A stretch of DNA of 64,000 nucleotides from an uncultured Acidobacteriia bacterium (GTDB lineage Bacteria > Acidobacteriota > Terriglobia > Bryobacterales > Bryobacteraceae): positions 496,001 to 560,000 of the forward strand of contig CAINNJ010000025.1 of NCBI GenBank assembly GCA_903851195.1, in the 5' to 3' direction. Below are positions 9,010-16,869 of the stretch, piece by piece. Position 1 is the first letter of the stretch. Each line of letters begins with the position of its first letter. Under the pieces are notes generated by a model. It searched no databases, had not been told where the DNA came from, and saw only the letters and a list, made by a program, of their open reading frames with translations. The position numbers and the translations under genes are program-made.

Positions 9010-10365
9010 CTATTTCAGGAAGCCCAGATTCTTCGCAGTGAACTGGTTCAGGTTGGGAAACACCGCTGGCAGTGCCGTGTCCGGGATGCCGAACCAACTG
9101 CACAGCGTGGCGGCGTACTGGTCGACGGAGGTCGTCGGGATCCAGCGGCCCCGGGTGTCGGCATCGTCGGGACCGGCGAACTGGAACGACGGGAATCTTC
9201 CGAAGATATTGCCGCCTTTCACAGCGCCGCCCAGCACGAAGTGGTGAGCGCCCCAGGCGTGGTCGCTGCCGTTGTCGGAGGTTGGCTGGAAGGTGCGGCT
9301 GAAGTCCGATTCCGTGAATGTCGTGACGGAGTCGGCGAGGCCAAGTTCCTGCGTGGCGTTGTAGAACGCGGCAATGGCCTGGCTGACCTGGGGATACAGG
9401 TTGTTGTGCGTAACCAGTTCGTTCGCGTGCGTATCGAAGCCGCCCAAAGAACAGAAAAAGATCTGGCGTCGCATGCCAAGGTAAGAGTGGACCTGGATAA
9501 TCTGGGCGACCTGCTGCAACTGCTGGCCGAGGCTGGTAGCGGGAAACGCAGTCTTGAAGGGCATGGTTTTGGAGAGCGCCGTGGAGAGCACGTTGGCATC
9601 CTGAATGGTGTTGGCAAGCACGCCGTTGGCCGCCTGCACCATGGATAGTCCGCTATCGAACGCGAGCAGCTGATTGAGCGCCTGGTAGCGGGCCTGTGAG
9701 GCGGCGGCAGTGGTGAAGCCGGATAACTGCAGCGTCTGGCCGGGCGAGAGGGCGACCTGCTGTGTCTGCACTCCGGCGCCTTGCAAGGTATTTCCCGCAA
9801 CCGAGAAAAACGCGGGGAAAGCGGACGAGTTCACGCCCTGTGAGGCCAGGTAGTCGGCCGTTCTCCCCGCCCATCCCGTGGGACTGTGGCCCTGCGCGAT
9901 GGAGGTCTGCCATTCCAGTTGCTGATCGGAATGGGAGAACAGATTGTTGGGCACGGGCGTTTGCTGCGCTTTGTACTGCGCCTGCGTCAAAGGCTGGATG
10001 AGGGTGCCGCAGTTGGCGACCACGGCCAGTTCTCCGCTGCCGAACAGGCTGGCGAGTTCGGCCAGCTTGCCGTGAAAAGCGTAGGAATTGCCGGTCCCCG
10101 CCGGGATGGGCTGCGTGAGGGCGGTAGTGGGCAGCGCGAGCGCTCCGCGCAGGTTGGTGTAAGCCTTAAACGATGCGTCGTCCATCGGGACGATGGAGTT
10201 ATTGGTGTCGTTTCCGCCGAAGAGGAAGACGCACACCAGGGCACGGTAATCGGGCGCGCTCTGTGCGAGCGCGGGAAGCAGGCCGAAAGGGCGCAGCGCG
10301 AGGGAGCCGACGCCCGCCATTCCGGCGCGAACAAAGCCGCGTCTGTTGAATTGTGTTTTCAGCAT
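9010..10365 (-). CDS. DUF1501 family Tat-exported protein
   Basis: 451 residues from the ATG at 10365, which has an AGGAG 8 nt upstream (10374-10378). The N-terminus carries a twin-arginine-like motif 'NRRGFVRAG' before a hydrophobic stretch ending 'LPALAQSA'. Family hallmarks include 'VCVFLFGGNDTNNSIVPMD' and near the end 'TTFTESDFSRTFQPTSDNG' with 'DHAWGAHHFVLGG', an alkaline-phosphatase-like fold. It follows the DUF1800 gene by 22 nt. DUF1800/DUF1501 pairs recur in Planctomycetes, Acidobacteria and Proteobacteria, but the reaction is not established. Confidence 0.88.
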   Translation of the reverse strand: MLKTQFNRRGFVRAGMAGVGSLALRPFGLLPALAQSAPDYRALVCVFLFGGNDTNNSIVPMDDASFKAYTNLRGALALPTTALTQPIPAGTGNSYAFHGKLAELASLFGSGELAVVANCGTLIQPLTQAQYKAQQTPVPNNLFSHSDQQLEWQTSIAQGHSPTGWAGRTADYLASQGVNSSAFPAFFSVAGNTLQGAGVQTQQVALSPGQTLQLSGFTTAAASQARYQALNQLLAFDSGLSMVQAANGVLANTIQDANVLSTALSKTMPFKTAFPATSLGQQLQQVAQIIQVHSYLGMRRQIFFCSLGGFDTHANELVTHNNLYPQVSQAIAAFYNATQELGLADSVTTFTESDFSRTFQPTSDNGSDHAWGAHHFVLGGAVKGGNIFGRFPSFQFAGPDDADTRGRWIPTTSVDQYAATLCSWFGIPDTALPAVFPNLNQFTAKNLGFLK

Positions 10366-10387
10366 GTCTTTATCTCCTGTTTTCGCT

Positions 10388-11944
10388 CTACTGAACAATC
10401 TGGTACTCGCCGGAGGTCAGGACCAGATACAGCGCGGCCTGGGCTTTCTGCAAGGGATCGGTCAAGGGACTGACGGCGGAGGCGATGGCCGAACGCAGCG
10501 CCGCCGACATGCGGTTGTGGAGGAAAAGGTAACTCAGGTAATCGGACACCCCCGTGGGCGAGAGTCGTCCGACATCCACCAGGACCGTGAGATCCGCGGG
10601 ACTGAGGTTGGCCAGGTTGTGGTAAACCACGTTGTTCACAAAATCCGTGCGGTTTTTTGCGGTTTGCGTGGAGTAGATCTGGAACTCCGGTCCGAGCAGC
10701 CCGCCTTTAATACGGAATTGCGGCGAAAAGTAGCTGAAGACGCTGGGAGCGTAGAACAGATTCTCGCTCTCCAGCGACGAATCGTTGTAGAGCGTATTGA
10801 AGGAGCTGACGCCGATATTGAGGGCGCGAAGCACGCCGGAGATGAACAGGACGGGCTCGCGCAGATGGCCGAAATTTCGGTCGACCGGCGCGGAAGGGTT
10901 GTCTCCCGCGCGCGCTTCGGGATCCATCAGAATGGCGGTGATGACGGCCTTCAGGTCGCCCCGAACGCCCTGCCCGTTATTGAGAAACACGGAGGATACC
11001 CGCTGGATATAGGCGGCACTGGGGTTGCTGGTGACCAGATGTTCAATCAGTTGCTGGGACACGAACGGAGCCATGGTGGTCTGCTGCATCAGGGCATCGA
11101 TAACCGACTCCAGATCCTGTTCCGCGGTCTGGCCGGCGGGAATCGTAATGCCGCCGAAGATATGTTTTTCCGAAGTGTCGTGATTGGCCTGCACGGCATA
11201 CATGCGGCCGAAAAAGTATTGGGGATTGTTGGCGCGGGGCGTGACGCCGGGGGTGTCGGGATAAGTCCAGCCGGTCAGGGCGTCGGCCACACCCGTGACG
11301 GCAGCCGCATCGTACGTCGGAACGGGCTGGCCGTTCGCGCCGATCACCGGCGTGCCGTTCAGATTGAGCTGCGTCAGGCCCAGCGTGAATAACTGCAGGA
11401 GTTCGCGCCCGTAATTTTCGTTGGCCGAAGTTCCTTTGGCGGGATTTCCTTTATTATTGTTGGCCATGTTGAGATAGCGGCCCATGGCGGGATTGAGGGT
11501 GACCTCCCGGATGAGATCGCGGTAATTGCCGAACGCGTTATCCCGAAAGACACGCCAGTACGGCGGGAACGCATAGGCATAATTCACGTCGAAATCGGAC
11601 ACGACCCAGATCTGACTGAGAGCGAAGGCGACGCGCTGGCGAAGCTGATCGGTACCCTGCACCGTGTTCTGGAAGAAGGCGGCCTGAACGGGACGCAGAT
11701 CGTTGTTGTTGTTGCCCAGGAGGCTGAGAATATTCTGATCGGGAAGGTCGGAAACCGCCGGAGTGTTGAACTGATTCTGCAGCCAGGCGCCGGTGCCGGT
11801 CCATACGACGCTGTTAATGGAATCGGCGGAAGCGCCCCAGGACGCCTGGTCGAGAAAACGCGCGGCGGCGGTGGGGCTGATTTGAGCGACGGCGTCCGAA
11901 GAGAACGCCGCGAGAAGACAAATAAAACAGGGAATTTTCAGCAT
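10388..11944 (-). CDS. DUF1800 family secreted protein
   Basis: 518 residues with a signal peptide (residues 1-20, 'CFICLLAAFSSDAVAQ'). Diagnostic stretches of DUF1800 are 'AAARFLDQASWGASADSI' at the N-terminus, 'LREVTLNPAMGRYLNM' in its local form, 'NENYGRELLQLFTLG', 'DALTGWTYPDT' and 'HDTSEKHIFGG'. It leads a two-gene operon with the DUF1501 gene. The family is exported and of unknown function. The 188 bases upstream, shared with the divergent 86-aa gene, contain no further gene. Confidence 0.9.
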   Translation of the reverse strand: MLKIPCFICLLAAFSSDAVAQISPTAAARFLDQASWGASADSINSVVWTGTGAWLQNQFNTPAVSDLPDQNILSLLGNNNNDLRPVQAAFFQNTVQGTDQLRQRVAFALSQIWVVSDFDVNYAYAFPPYWRVFRDNAFGNYRDLIREVTLNPAMGRYLNMANNNKGNPAKGTSANENYGRELLQLFTLGLTQLNLNGTPVIGANGQPVPTYDAAAVTGVADALTGWTYPDTPGVTPRANNPQYFFGRMYAVQANHDTSEKHIFGGITIPAGQTAEQDLESVIDALMQQTTMAPFVSQQLIEHLVTSNPSAAYIQRVSSVFLNNGQGVRGDLKAVITAILMDPEARAGDNPSAPVDRNFGHLREPVLFISGVLRALNIGVSSFNTLYNDSSLESENLFYAPSVFSYFSPQFRIKGGLLGPEFQIYSTQTAKNRTDFVNNVVYHNLANLSPADLTVLVDVGRLSPTGVSDYLSYLFLHNRMSAALRSAIASAVSPLTDPLQKAQAALYLVLTSGEYQIVQ

Positions 11945-12120
11945 GGAATGCTCGTGTGAGAAGGTTACCCCTCGCGGGGCGGAAAGTTGCGAGGGAACTC
12001 CCGATTCACCCGGATCAACGTTCTCCCGATCACATTAACCGGAAATCACTGTTGAATTTCCCACAATCCAGCGAAATTAAGGCATCTTGTTCAGAAGCCC
12101 GCGCTCCTGTTCGGGCCCGC

Positions 12121-12126
12121 TAAACT
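12121..12126 (+). promoter_or_regulatory. -10-like TAAACT hexamer 6 nt before a GTG start
   Basis: TAAACT ends exactly 6 nt before the GTG at 12133, the usual distance from a -10 box to the transcription start. No good -35 is visible and the GGAG between them is too close to the start to be a normal Shine-Dalgarno site, which supports a leaderless transcript. Confidence 0.4.
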
Positions 12127-12132
12127 GGAGAC

Positions 12133-12393
12133 GTGAACGTATATCAGGAGCGTCGCGAGGAACTGGAAAAACACGAGTTCATGATGGGCGTGCCGCGTGG
12201 CCGTCTGGCCGTGACGCTGGACGTGCTCACGGACGCGCTGGTGCTGGTGGGGCAGCACGGCGTCTACTGCCAGAGCGCGCGTCAGCCCGGCAAGCCGGCC
12301 ATGGACATTCAGATTATTACGAAATCGATCACGGATGCGAAAGATCTGATCGCGGGCGTGATGGCGGAACTGAAGGCGCAGAAGGAAAGCTGA
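12133..12393 (+). CDS. Small conserved-looking protein of unknown function
   Basis: 86 residues from a GTG; an in-frame TAA lies just upstream, so no longer form exists. The sequence is soluble: a charged N-terminal helix ('YQERREELEKHEF'), then 'MGVPRGRLAVTLDVLTDALVLVGQHGVY' split between beta and hydrophobic segments, and a C-terminal helix 'SITDAKDLIAGVMAELKAQ'. I do not recognise the family. It is not in an operon: the frameshifted MBL gene converges on it 10 nt downstream. The codon pattern is like its neighbours. Confidence 0.6.
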   Translation: MNVYQERREELEKHEFMMGVPRGRLAVTLDVLTDALVLVGQHGVYCQSARQPGKPAMDIQIITKSITDAKDLIAGVMAELKAQKES

Positions 12394-12403
12394 AATACCG
12401 TCC

Positions 12404-13032
12404 TTACGGACGCACAAACGGATTCGAGGCTTTTTCCCGGCCGATCGACGTTTCCTCGCCATGTCCCGGCGTGACGATGGTGTCGTCGGGAAGCGTGTAC
12501 AGCTTGCCGCGGATGGAGTTCGCGATGGCGCGGGAATCGCCGCCTGGCAGATCGGTGCGACCCACGCTGCCGCGGAAGAGCGTATCTCCCGCGATCAGTT
12601 TTTTTTCAGCGGGAATAAACAGAGAAATGCTGCCCGGGGTGTGTCCCGGCGTGTGCAGCACGTTCAATTCGAGGGAACCGGCCTGCAGAATATCGCCTTC
12701 CCGCGCCGGCTTATCGATACCCGGATTTTCCGGGTCTCGCAGCCGAGCCACGACGCCTGGATGTCGAGGTTCGCCGCCAGCACGCCGTCGTCACGGTGCA
12801 TATAGACGGGGGCGCCGGTGAGTGATCGCAGTTTGTGAGCGCCGCCAATGTGATCGATGTGCGCATGCGTGATCACAATCATGTTGACCTTCAGGGCGTG
12901 GCGGTCGAGAATGCTCACGATTTCGGAAATATCGCCACCGGGATCGATAACGACGGCTTCATGCGTGATTTCGTCGCCGACGATGGAGCAGTTGCAGGCG
13001 AGCTGGCCTACAGGCAGGACTTCATGGATCAT
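12404..13032 (-). pseudogene. MBL-fold hydrolase (hydroxyacylglutathione hydrolase-like), frameshifted
   Basis: Two overlapping reading frames together encode one complete MBL hydrolase of about 210 residues. The first half starts 'MIHEVLPVGQLACNC' (ATG at 13032) and contains the metal motif 'THAHIDHIGG'; the second half carries 'HTPGHTPGSI', 'LIAGDTLFRG' and 'TPGHGEE'. The frame changes between about 12740 and 12750, where one base appears missing after 'ASWLG'. There is no slippery heptamer at the junction, so a one-base deletion or a sequencing error is likelier than programmed shifting. If intact, it would be a glyoxalase-II-like thioester or phosphodiester hydrolase with a binuclear metal site. 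Confidence 0.8.
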
Positions 13033-13077
13033 GAGGATACTGCAATCAGCGTAGCCCATGCCTCATGATGGATATTT

Positions 13078-13494
13078 ATGCCTGCTTTGACGATTCTGAT
13101 GCGATTTCTCCATATTCTTTCCGCGGTGACGCTGGTGGGAGGAGCGCTGGCGTGGCGGTTCGGGGTGATCCCGGCACTGACGTCGCTGAGCGCGGATACG
13201 CAGGGCAAAGTAGACCGTGCCATCGCCGCCTCATGGCGTCCGTTCGTGTTCGCGGCGATTGCCGGACTGCTGGTCTCCGGAATTTACAATTTCCTGAACA
13301 AAACGGGGCTGACGCCGGCCTACCACGCGGTGATCGGCGTGAAATTCCTGCTGGTGCTGCATGTCTTCGCGGTGATGGTGCTTGTGTGCAGGCCGGATAA
13401 TGCGAAGCGCGCGCGGCAACTTACGGGCGTGGCGGTGAGCGGCGTGACGATCGTCATTTTGTCGGCGGTGCTGCGCTGGATAATGACGGTATGA
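13078..13494 (+). CDS. CopD-like small integral membrane protein
   Basis: 138 residues with four predicted membrane helices (about 5-25, 55-75, 85-103, 115-135). The first helix holds 'MRFLHILSAVTLVGGALAW', the pattern of CopD/YkgB-type and related four-helix proteins, in which a histidine in helix 1 lies in the membrane. Its stop overlaps the start of ygfZ (ATGA at 13491-13494). Copper transport is one option for the wider family but cannot be claimed here. Confidence 0.65.
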   Translation: MPALTILMRFLHILSAVTLVGGALAWRFGVIPALTSLSADTQGKVDRAIAASWRPFVFAAIAGLLVSGIYNFLNKTGLTPAYHAVIGVKFLLVLHVFAVMVLVCRPDNAKRARQLTGVAVSGVTIVILSAVLRWIMTV

Positions 13495-14429
13495 CGCCCG
13501 GATACTCGGCACTGGTGCACGGCACGGCAGTTCTGGATCTTTCGTCGCGGGGACGGATTCGCGTGACCGGTGATGACCGCGCGCGTCTGCTGCACGCCAT
13601 GACGACGAACCATGTACAGCAACTGACGCCGGGAGCGGGCCTTTATGCGTTCTTCCTGAATGCGCAGGGCAGGATTCAGGCGGATGCGTATGTGCTGTGC
13701 TTCGAGGACCACTTTCTGCTCGATACCGAACCGGAGACGAGGACGCCGATCTTCGAGCACCTGGACCGCTACATCATTGCGGACGACGTGACGCTGGAAG
13801 ACGTCACGGAACAGACGTTCTGTCTCGGCGTCGAAGGGGTTTCAGCGACGGCGACCGCGCAGTCGGCGGGGATGCCGGCGCCCGAAGTTCCTTGCTCCCA
13901 CGCGGCCTGGGGCGAATTTGAGGTGGCGGCGATCTCTTCCACGGGCGCTCCGGCAGTTCGCGTCTACGGTCCGGCGCTGCGGCGGGAAGAGGCGCTGCGC
14001 ACACTTGAAGGCGCGGGCGCGGTGGCGGCCGTGCCGGCGGATGCGGAAACCGTGCGCATCCAGCACTACAGCCCGCGCTTTGGGGACGATATTACGGAGA
14101 ACACGCTGCCGCAGGAAAGCCAGCAGATGCACGCGCTGCACTTCCAGAAGGGCTGCTACCTGGGGCAGGAGATTGTGGAGCGGATCCGGTCCCGCGGTCA
14201 TGTCAACAAACAACTGATGGGTTTTCGGCTGGACGGTCATACCGCTCCCGCGCGCGGCGTTCAGTTGTTCGCGGGCGGCAAAGAGGCCGGAGAAGTGACA
14301 TCGTCCACGATTTGTCCGGAAGGCAAGGTCTACGGGCTCGCCTACGTGCGCGTGCCGTACAACAAGCCGGGAGGTACGGTTGGTATCGACGGGCGTCCGG
14401 CTGAACTGTTCGCTCCGGCCGGCCGGTAG
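13491..14429 (+). CDS. ygfZ: Folate-binding YgfZ/GcvT-like protein
   Basis: 312 residues. The diagnostic 'KGCYLGQEIVERIRSRG' motif with its conserved cysteine is present around residue 220, and the N-terminal half has the GcvT fold ('RIRVTGDDRARLLHAMTTN', 'LYAFFLNAQGRIQADAYVL'). YgfZ binds tetrahydrofolate and helps certain Fe-S enzymes assemble or repair their clusters in the cytoplasm. It is coupled to the upstream membrane protein through an ATGA overlap. The length matches the family. Confidence 0.9.
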   Translation: MTPGYSALVHGTAVLDLSSRGRIRVTGDDRARLLHAMTTNHVQQLTPGAGLYAFFLNAQGRIQADAYVLCFEDHFLLDTEPETRTPIFEHLDRYIIADDVTLEDVTEQTFCLGVEGVSATATAQSAGMPAPEVPCSHAAWGEFEVAAISSTGAPAVRVYGPALRREEALRTLEGAGAVAAVPADAETVRIQHYSPRFGDDITENTLPQESQQMHALHFQKGCYLGQEIVERIRSRGHVNKQLMGFRLDGHTAPARGVQLFAGGKEAGEVTSSTICPEGKVYGLAYVRVPYNKPGGTVGIDGRPAELFAPAGR

Positions 14430-14472
14430 ACACCGCAGCGTTTTGGCGCGCTATCCTGAAAGCAGGCTCATT

Positions 14473-14949
14473 ATGCGATTTTCTCTGGCTGTCAACACGT
14501 TTTTCGCTACCGCTCTTTTCGCCACCACATTCACGGTTTCCGCGATGGCCGAACTGCCCCCCGGGCCGGGCCACGACGAAACCACGAAAGTCTGCGGGAA
14601 GTGCCATTCTCCGGAACAGGCCGCGTCCCTGCACCAGAGCAAGACCGGCTGGGAAGAGACCATTTCCAAGATGGTGAACATGGGTTCGGAAGGCACGGAC
14701 GAGGAGTACGAAGCGATTCTGAACTATCTGGTGAAGAACTTCGGTCCGGAAGCGGCCAAGCCGGTGAACGTCAACAAGGCGACGGGAGTGGAGCTGGAAG
14801 CGGGGCTGGGGTTATCGAGGACGGAATCGGCGGCCGTGCTGCAGTATCGCGCGGATAAAGGCGATTTCAAGACGCTGGACGATCTGAAGGCAGTTCCGGG
14901 CCTCGACTTCAAGAAGGTGGAAGCGAAGAAAGCGCGCGTCACTTTTTAA
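14473..14949 (+). CDS. Exported c-type cytochrome fused to a helix-hairpin-helix domain
   Basis: 158 residues from the ATG at 14473, picked because a signal peptide follows at once (ending 'VSAMAEL'). A single haem site 'VCGKCHS' is followed by a helical region like the haem domain of quinohaemoprotein amine dehydrogenases ('GWEETISKMVNMGSEGTDEE'). Residues about 98-158 form a ComEA-like HhH: 'PVNVNKATGVELEAGLG' and 'SAAVLQYRADKGDF'. It precedes two PQQ-like propellers on the same strand, so an electron-transfer role with them is plausible. The HhH half is hard to explain; it may bind a protein rather than DNA. Confidence 0.8.
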   Translation: MRFSLAVNTFFATALFATTFTVSAMAELPPGPGHDETTKVCGKCHSPEQAASLHQSKTGWEETISKMVNMGSEGTDEEYEAILNYLVKNFGPEAAKPVNVNKATGVELEAGLGLSRTESAAVLQYRADKGDFKTLDDLKAVPGLDFKKVEAKKARVTF

Positions 14950-14989
14950 GACATCGCTTAAAGTCAGCCGCCGCCGCGTCGCGCAGGGT

Positions 14990-15040
14990 GGCGATTGCGC
15001 GTGGAACCTTTTTAAACGGCCGAAAACCACCGCAATCGCC
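14990..15040 (+). other. Long imperfect stem-loop upstream of the PQQ-like genes
   Basis: GGCGATTGCG at 14990-14999 and CGCAATCGCC at 15031-15040 pair perfectly, extended inward by GTGG/CCAC with one bulged C at 15000. The loop is about 22 nt (15005-15026). No T-tract follows, so it is not a canonical terminator. It could end the cytochrome transcript, protect RNA, or be a protein-binding site upstream of the promoter at 15062. Confidence 0.5.
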
Positions 15041-15061
15041 GCTGCCGTTCCCCGCACGTGA

Positions 15062-15067
15062 TATACT
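15062..15067 (+). promoter_or_regulatory. -10-like TATACT before the PQQ-like operon
   Basis: TATACT (5 of 6 consensus) would place the transcription start near 15074 and give a leader of about 57 nt containing an AAAGGAAGG stretch at 15114-15122. I see no clear -35 element. Confidence 0.35.
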
Positions 15068-15130
15068 CCACCGCAGGTTTTGAGTCGTTTCAATCTGTGT
15101 AAGAGTTGTGACCAAAGGAAGGTCGTTGCG

Positions 15131-16858
15131 ATGCGAAAGTTTTCATTGATGGCCCTGTCGGCCAGTGTGGCGTGTGCCGTCATCTGGGCCGCGGACTGGC
15201 CGGGTCAGAGCGGAAATCCCCAGCGGGACGGGTGGGCCAAAGCGGAAAAGGCCTTCACCAAAGAGAACGCGGGAAAAATCGAATTTCTCTATAAATATAA
15301 GGCAGAGAACCAGGCCAAAGGCCTGAGCGCGTTAGGTTCGCCGGTGATCAACGGCATGCTGATCACCTACCTCGGGTTCAAGGAAATGCTGGTGTTCGGC
15401 GGCAGTTCCGACAACGTCTACTCTGTCGACGCCGATCTGGCGCGGCTCATCTGGAAAGTCCATTTCGACAACAAGAGTGACAAGGCGGCGCCGGCGCCCA
15501 CCGCGGTCTGTCCGGGCGGCATGACGGCGGCGATTGCGATGCCCGGAAGCAGCACGGCAGGCGGTCGCGGACCCGGTGGTGGCGGCAGAGGACGCGGACC
15601 TGGAGCGCCCGGCGCAGCGGGCCCCGGACGTGGTCCGGGTGCCCCTGCCGCTGGCCGTGGCGCGGCTCCGGCTTTCCCCGCCCCGGGCGCCCCGCAACCG
15701 TTGTTTGCAGCGGGCAATTTCGGGCGCGCGGCGAACTTCGCGGCGATTGGCAGCGACGGCAATCTGCACGCGCTGAACTCCTCCACCGGCGGCGACCGGG
15801 CCACCCCGATTAAGTTCGTCCCGCCGAATTCCAAGGTCAGCGGTTTGAACGTGAACGACGGCGTGGTCTACGCGGCCACCCAGGATAGCTGCGGCGGTAA
15901 CGCGAACGGCATTTACGCGCTGGATCTGTCCACGCTGGAACCGAAGGCGTCGTCAATGGAACTGAATGGCGGCGGCGCGGCGGGATCCGGCGGCACGGCG
16001 GTCGGCACGGATGGCACGGTTTACGCCCAGATTCCGGACGGCACGGGTGAAGTGGCGGGTAAGTACAACGACACCGTAATCGCGATGTCGAAAGACCTGA
16101 AGGTGAAGGATTATTTCACGCCCTCCTCCACGGTTTCCGCCGTCACAAAGGGTATCCCGGCGCCCGGCGCCACGCCGGTGGTCTTCAGCTGGAAAGGCAG
16201 CGATGTGATCGTGGCGGGTGGACGTGACGGACGTCTGTATCTGCTCGATTCGAAGTCGCTGGGCGGCGCGGATCACCACACCCCGCTGTCGATGACGGAA
16301 CCGGTCGCGAGCCCCGACACGAAGTTCGCGGGCAATGGTTTCTGGGGGACGTTCGCAAGCTGGGAAGATACCGACAATGGCAATGCCCGCTGGGTGTATG
16401 CCTCCCTGTGGGGACCGGCCGCCGGCAGCGCGAAGTTGGGCGCCACCAACGGCAACGCCCCCAACGGCAGCATCGTGGCATTCAAGGTGGAAGAGCAGGG
16501 TGGCAAGCCCGTGCTGACTCCCGCCTGGTCGTCACGCGACATGCAGGCGCCGGCGCCCGTGGTGACGGCCAACGGTCTGGTGTTTGCGCTCTCGTCCGGT
16601 GAATCCGCCCGTCAGGCGAAAGAGAACGGAACGCCTTACACGGTTGCGGAAAAGCAGAAGATGGCGGGACGCGCGGTGCTGTATGTTCTGGACGGCGCGA
16701 CCGGCAAGGAACTCTATTCGAGCGGCAACATGACGGCGACGTTCTCCCACGGAACCGGCATCGCGGTAGCGAATCGCCGCATCTACTTCACCACTCATGA
16801 CAATCTGATGTACGCGCTGGGCTTCCTTGCGGAACAGCCGCAGCTGACCGGGAAATAA
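15131..16858 (+). CDS. Secreted PQQ-like beta-propeller protein, copy 1
   Basis: 575 residues from the ATG at 15131, with an AAAGGAAGG site 9 nt upstream and a signal peptide ending 'AVIWAADW'. Repeated blades include 'DNVYSVDADLARLIWKVHF', 'DGNLHALNSSTGG', 'DGRLYLLDSKSLGG' and 'VLYVLDGATGKELYSSG', typical of PQQ-dependent dehydrogenase-like propellers. Residues about 150-195 are an insert rich in Gly, Pro, Arg and Ala between blades. I see no complete set of quinone-binding residues, so enzymatic activity is unproven. The next gene, 11 nt downstream, is a paralogue. Confidence 0.8.
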   Translation: MRKFSLMALSASVACAVIWAADWPGQSGNPQRDGWAKAEKAFTKENAGKIEFLYKYKAENQAKGLSALGSPVINGMLITYLGFKEMLVFGGSSDNVYSVDADLARLIWKVHFDNKSDKAAPAPTAVCPGGMTAAIAMPGSSTAGGRGPGGGGRGRGPGAPGAAGPGRGPGAPAAGRGAAPAFPAPGAPQPLFAAGNFGRAANFAAIGSDGNLHALNSSTGGDRATPIKFVPPNSKVSGLNVNDGVVYAATQDSCGGNANGIYALDLSTLEPKASSMELNGGGAAGSGGTAVGTDGTVYAQIPDGTGEVAGKYNDTVIAMSKDLKVKDYFTPSSTVSAVTKGIPAPGATPVVFSWKGSDVIVAGGRDGRLYLLDSKSLGGADHHTPLSMTEPVASPDTKFAGNGFWGTFASWEDTDNGNARWVYASLWGPAAGSAKLGATNGNAPNGSIVAFKVEEQGGKPVLTPAWSSRDMQAPAPVVTANGLVFALSSGESARQAKENGTPYTVAEKQKMAGRAVLYVLDGATGKELYSSGNMTATFSHGTGIAVANRRIYFTTHDNLMYALGFLAEQPQLTGK

Positions 16859-16869
16859 GGACAACCACA

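Noticed and set aside
12740-12750. Programmed ribosomal frameshift in the MBL gene
   Set aside because: No slippery heptamer or downstream pseudoknot at the junction; MBL hydrolases are not known to use one.
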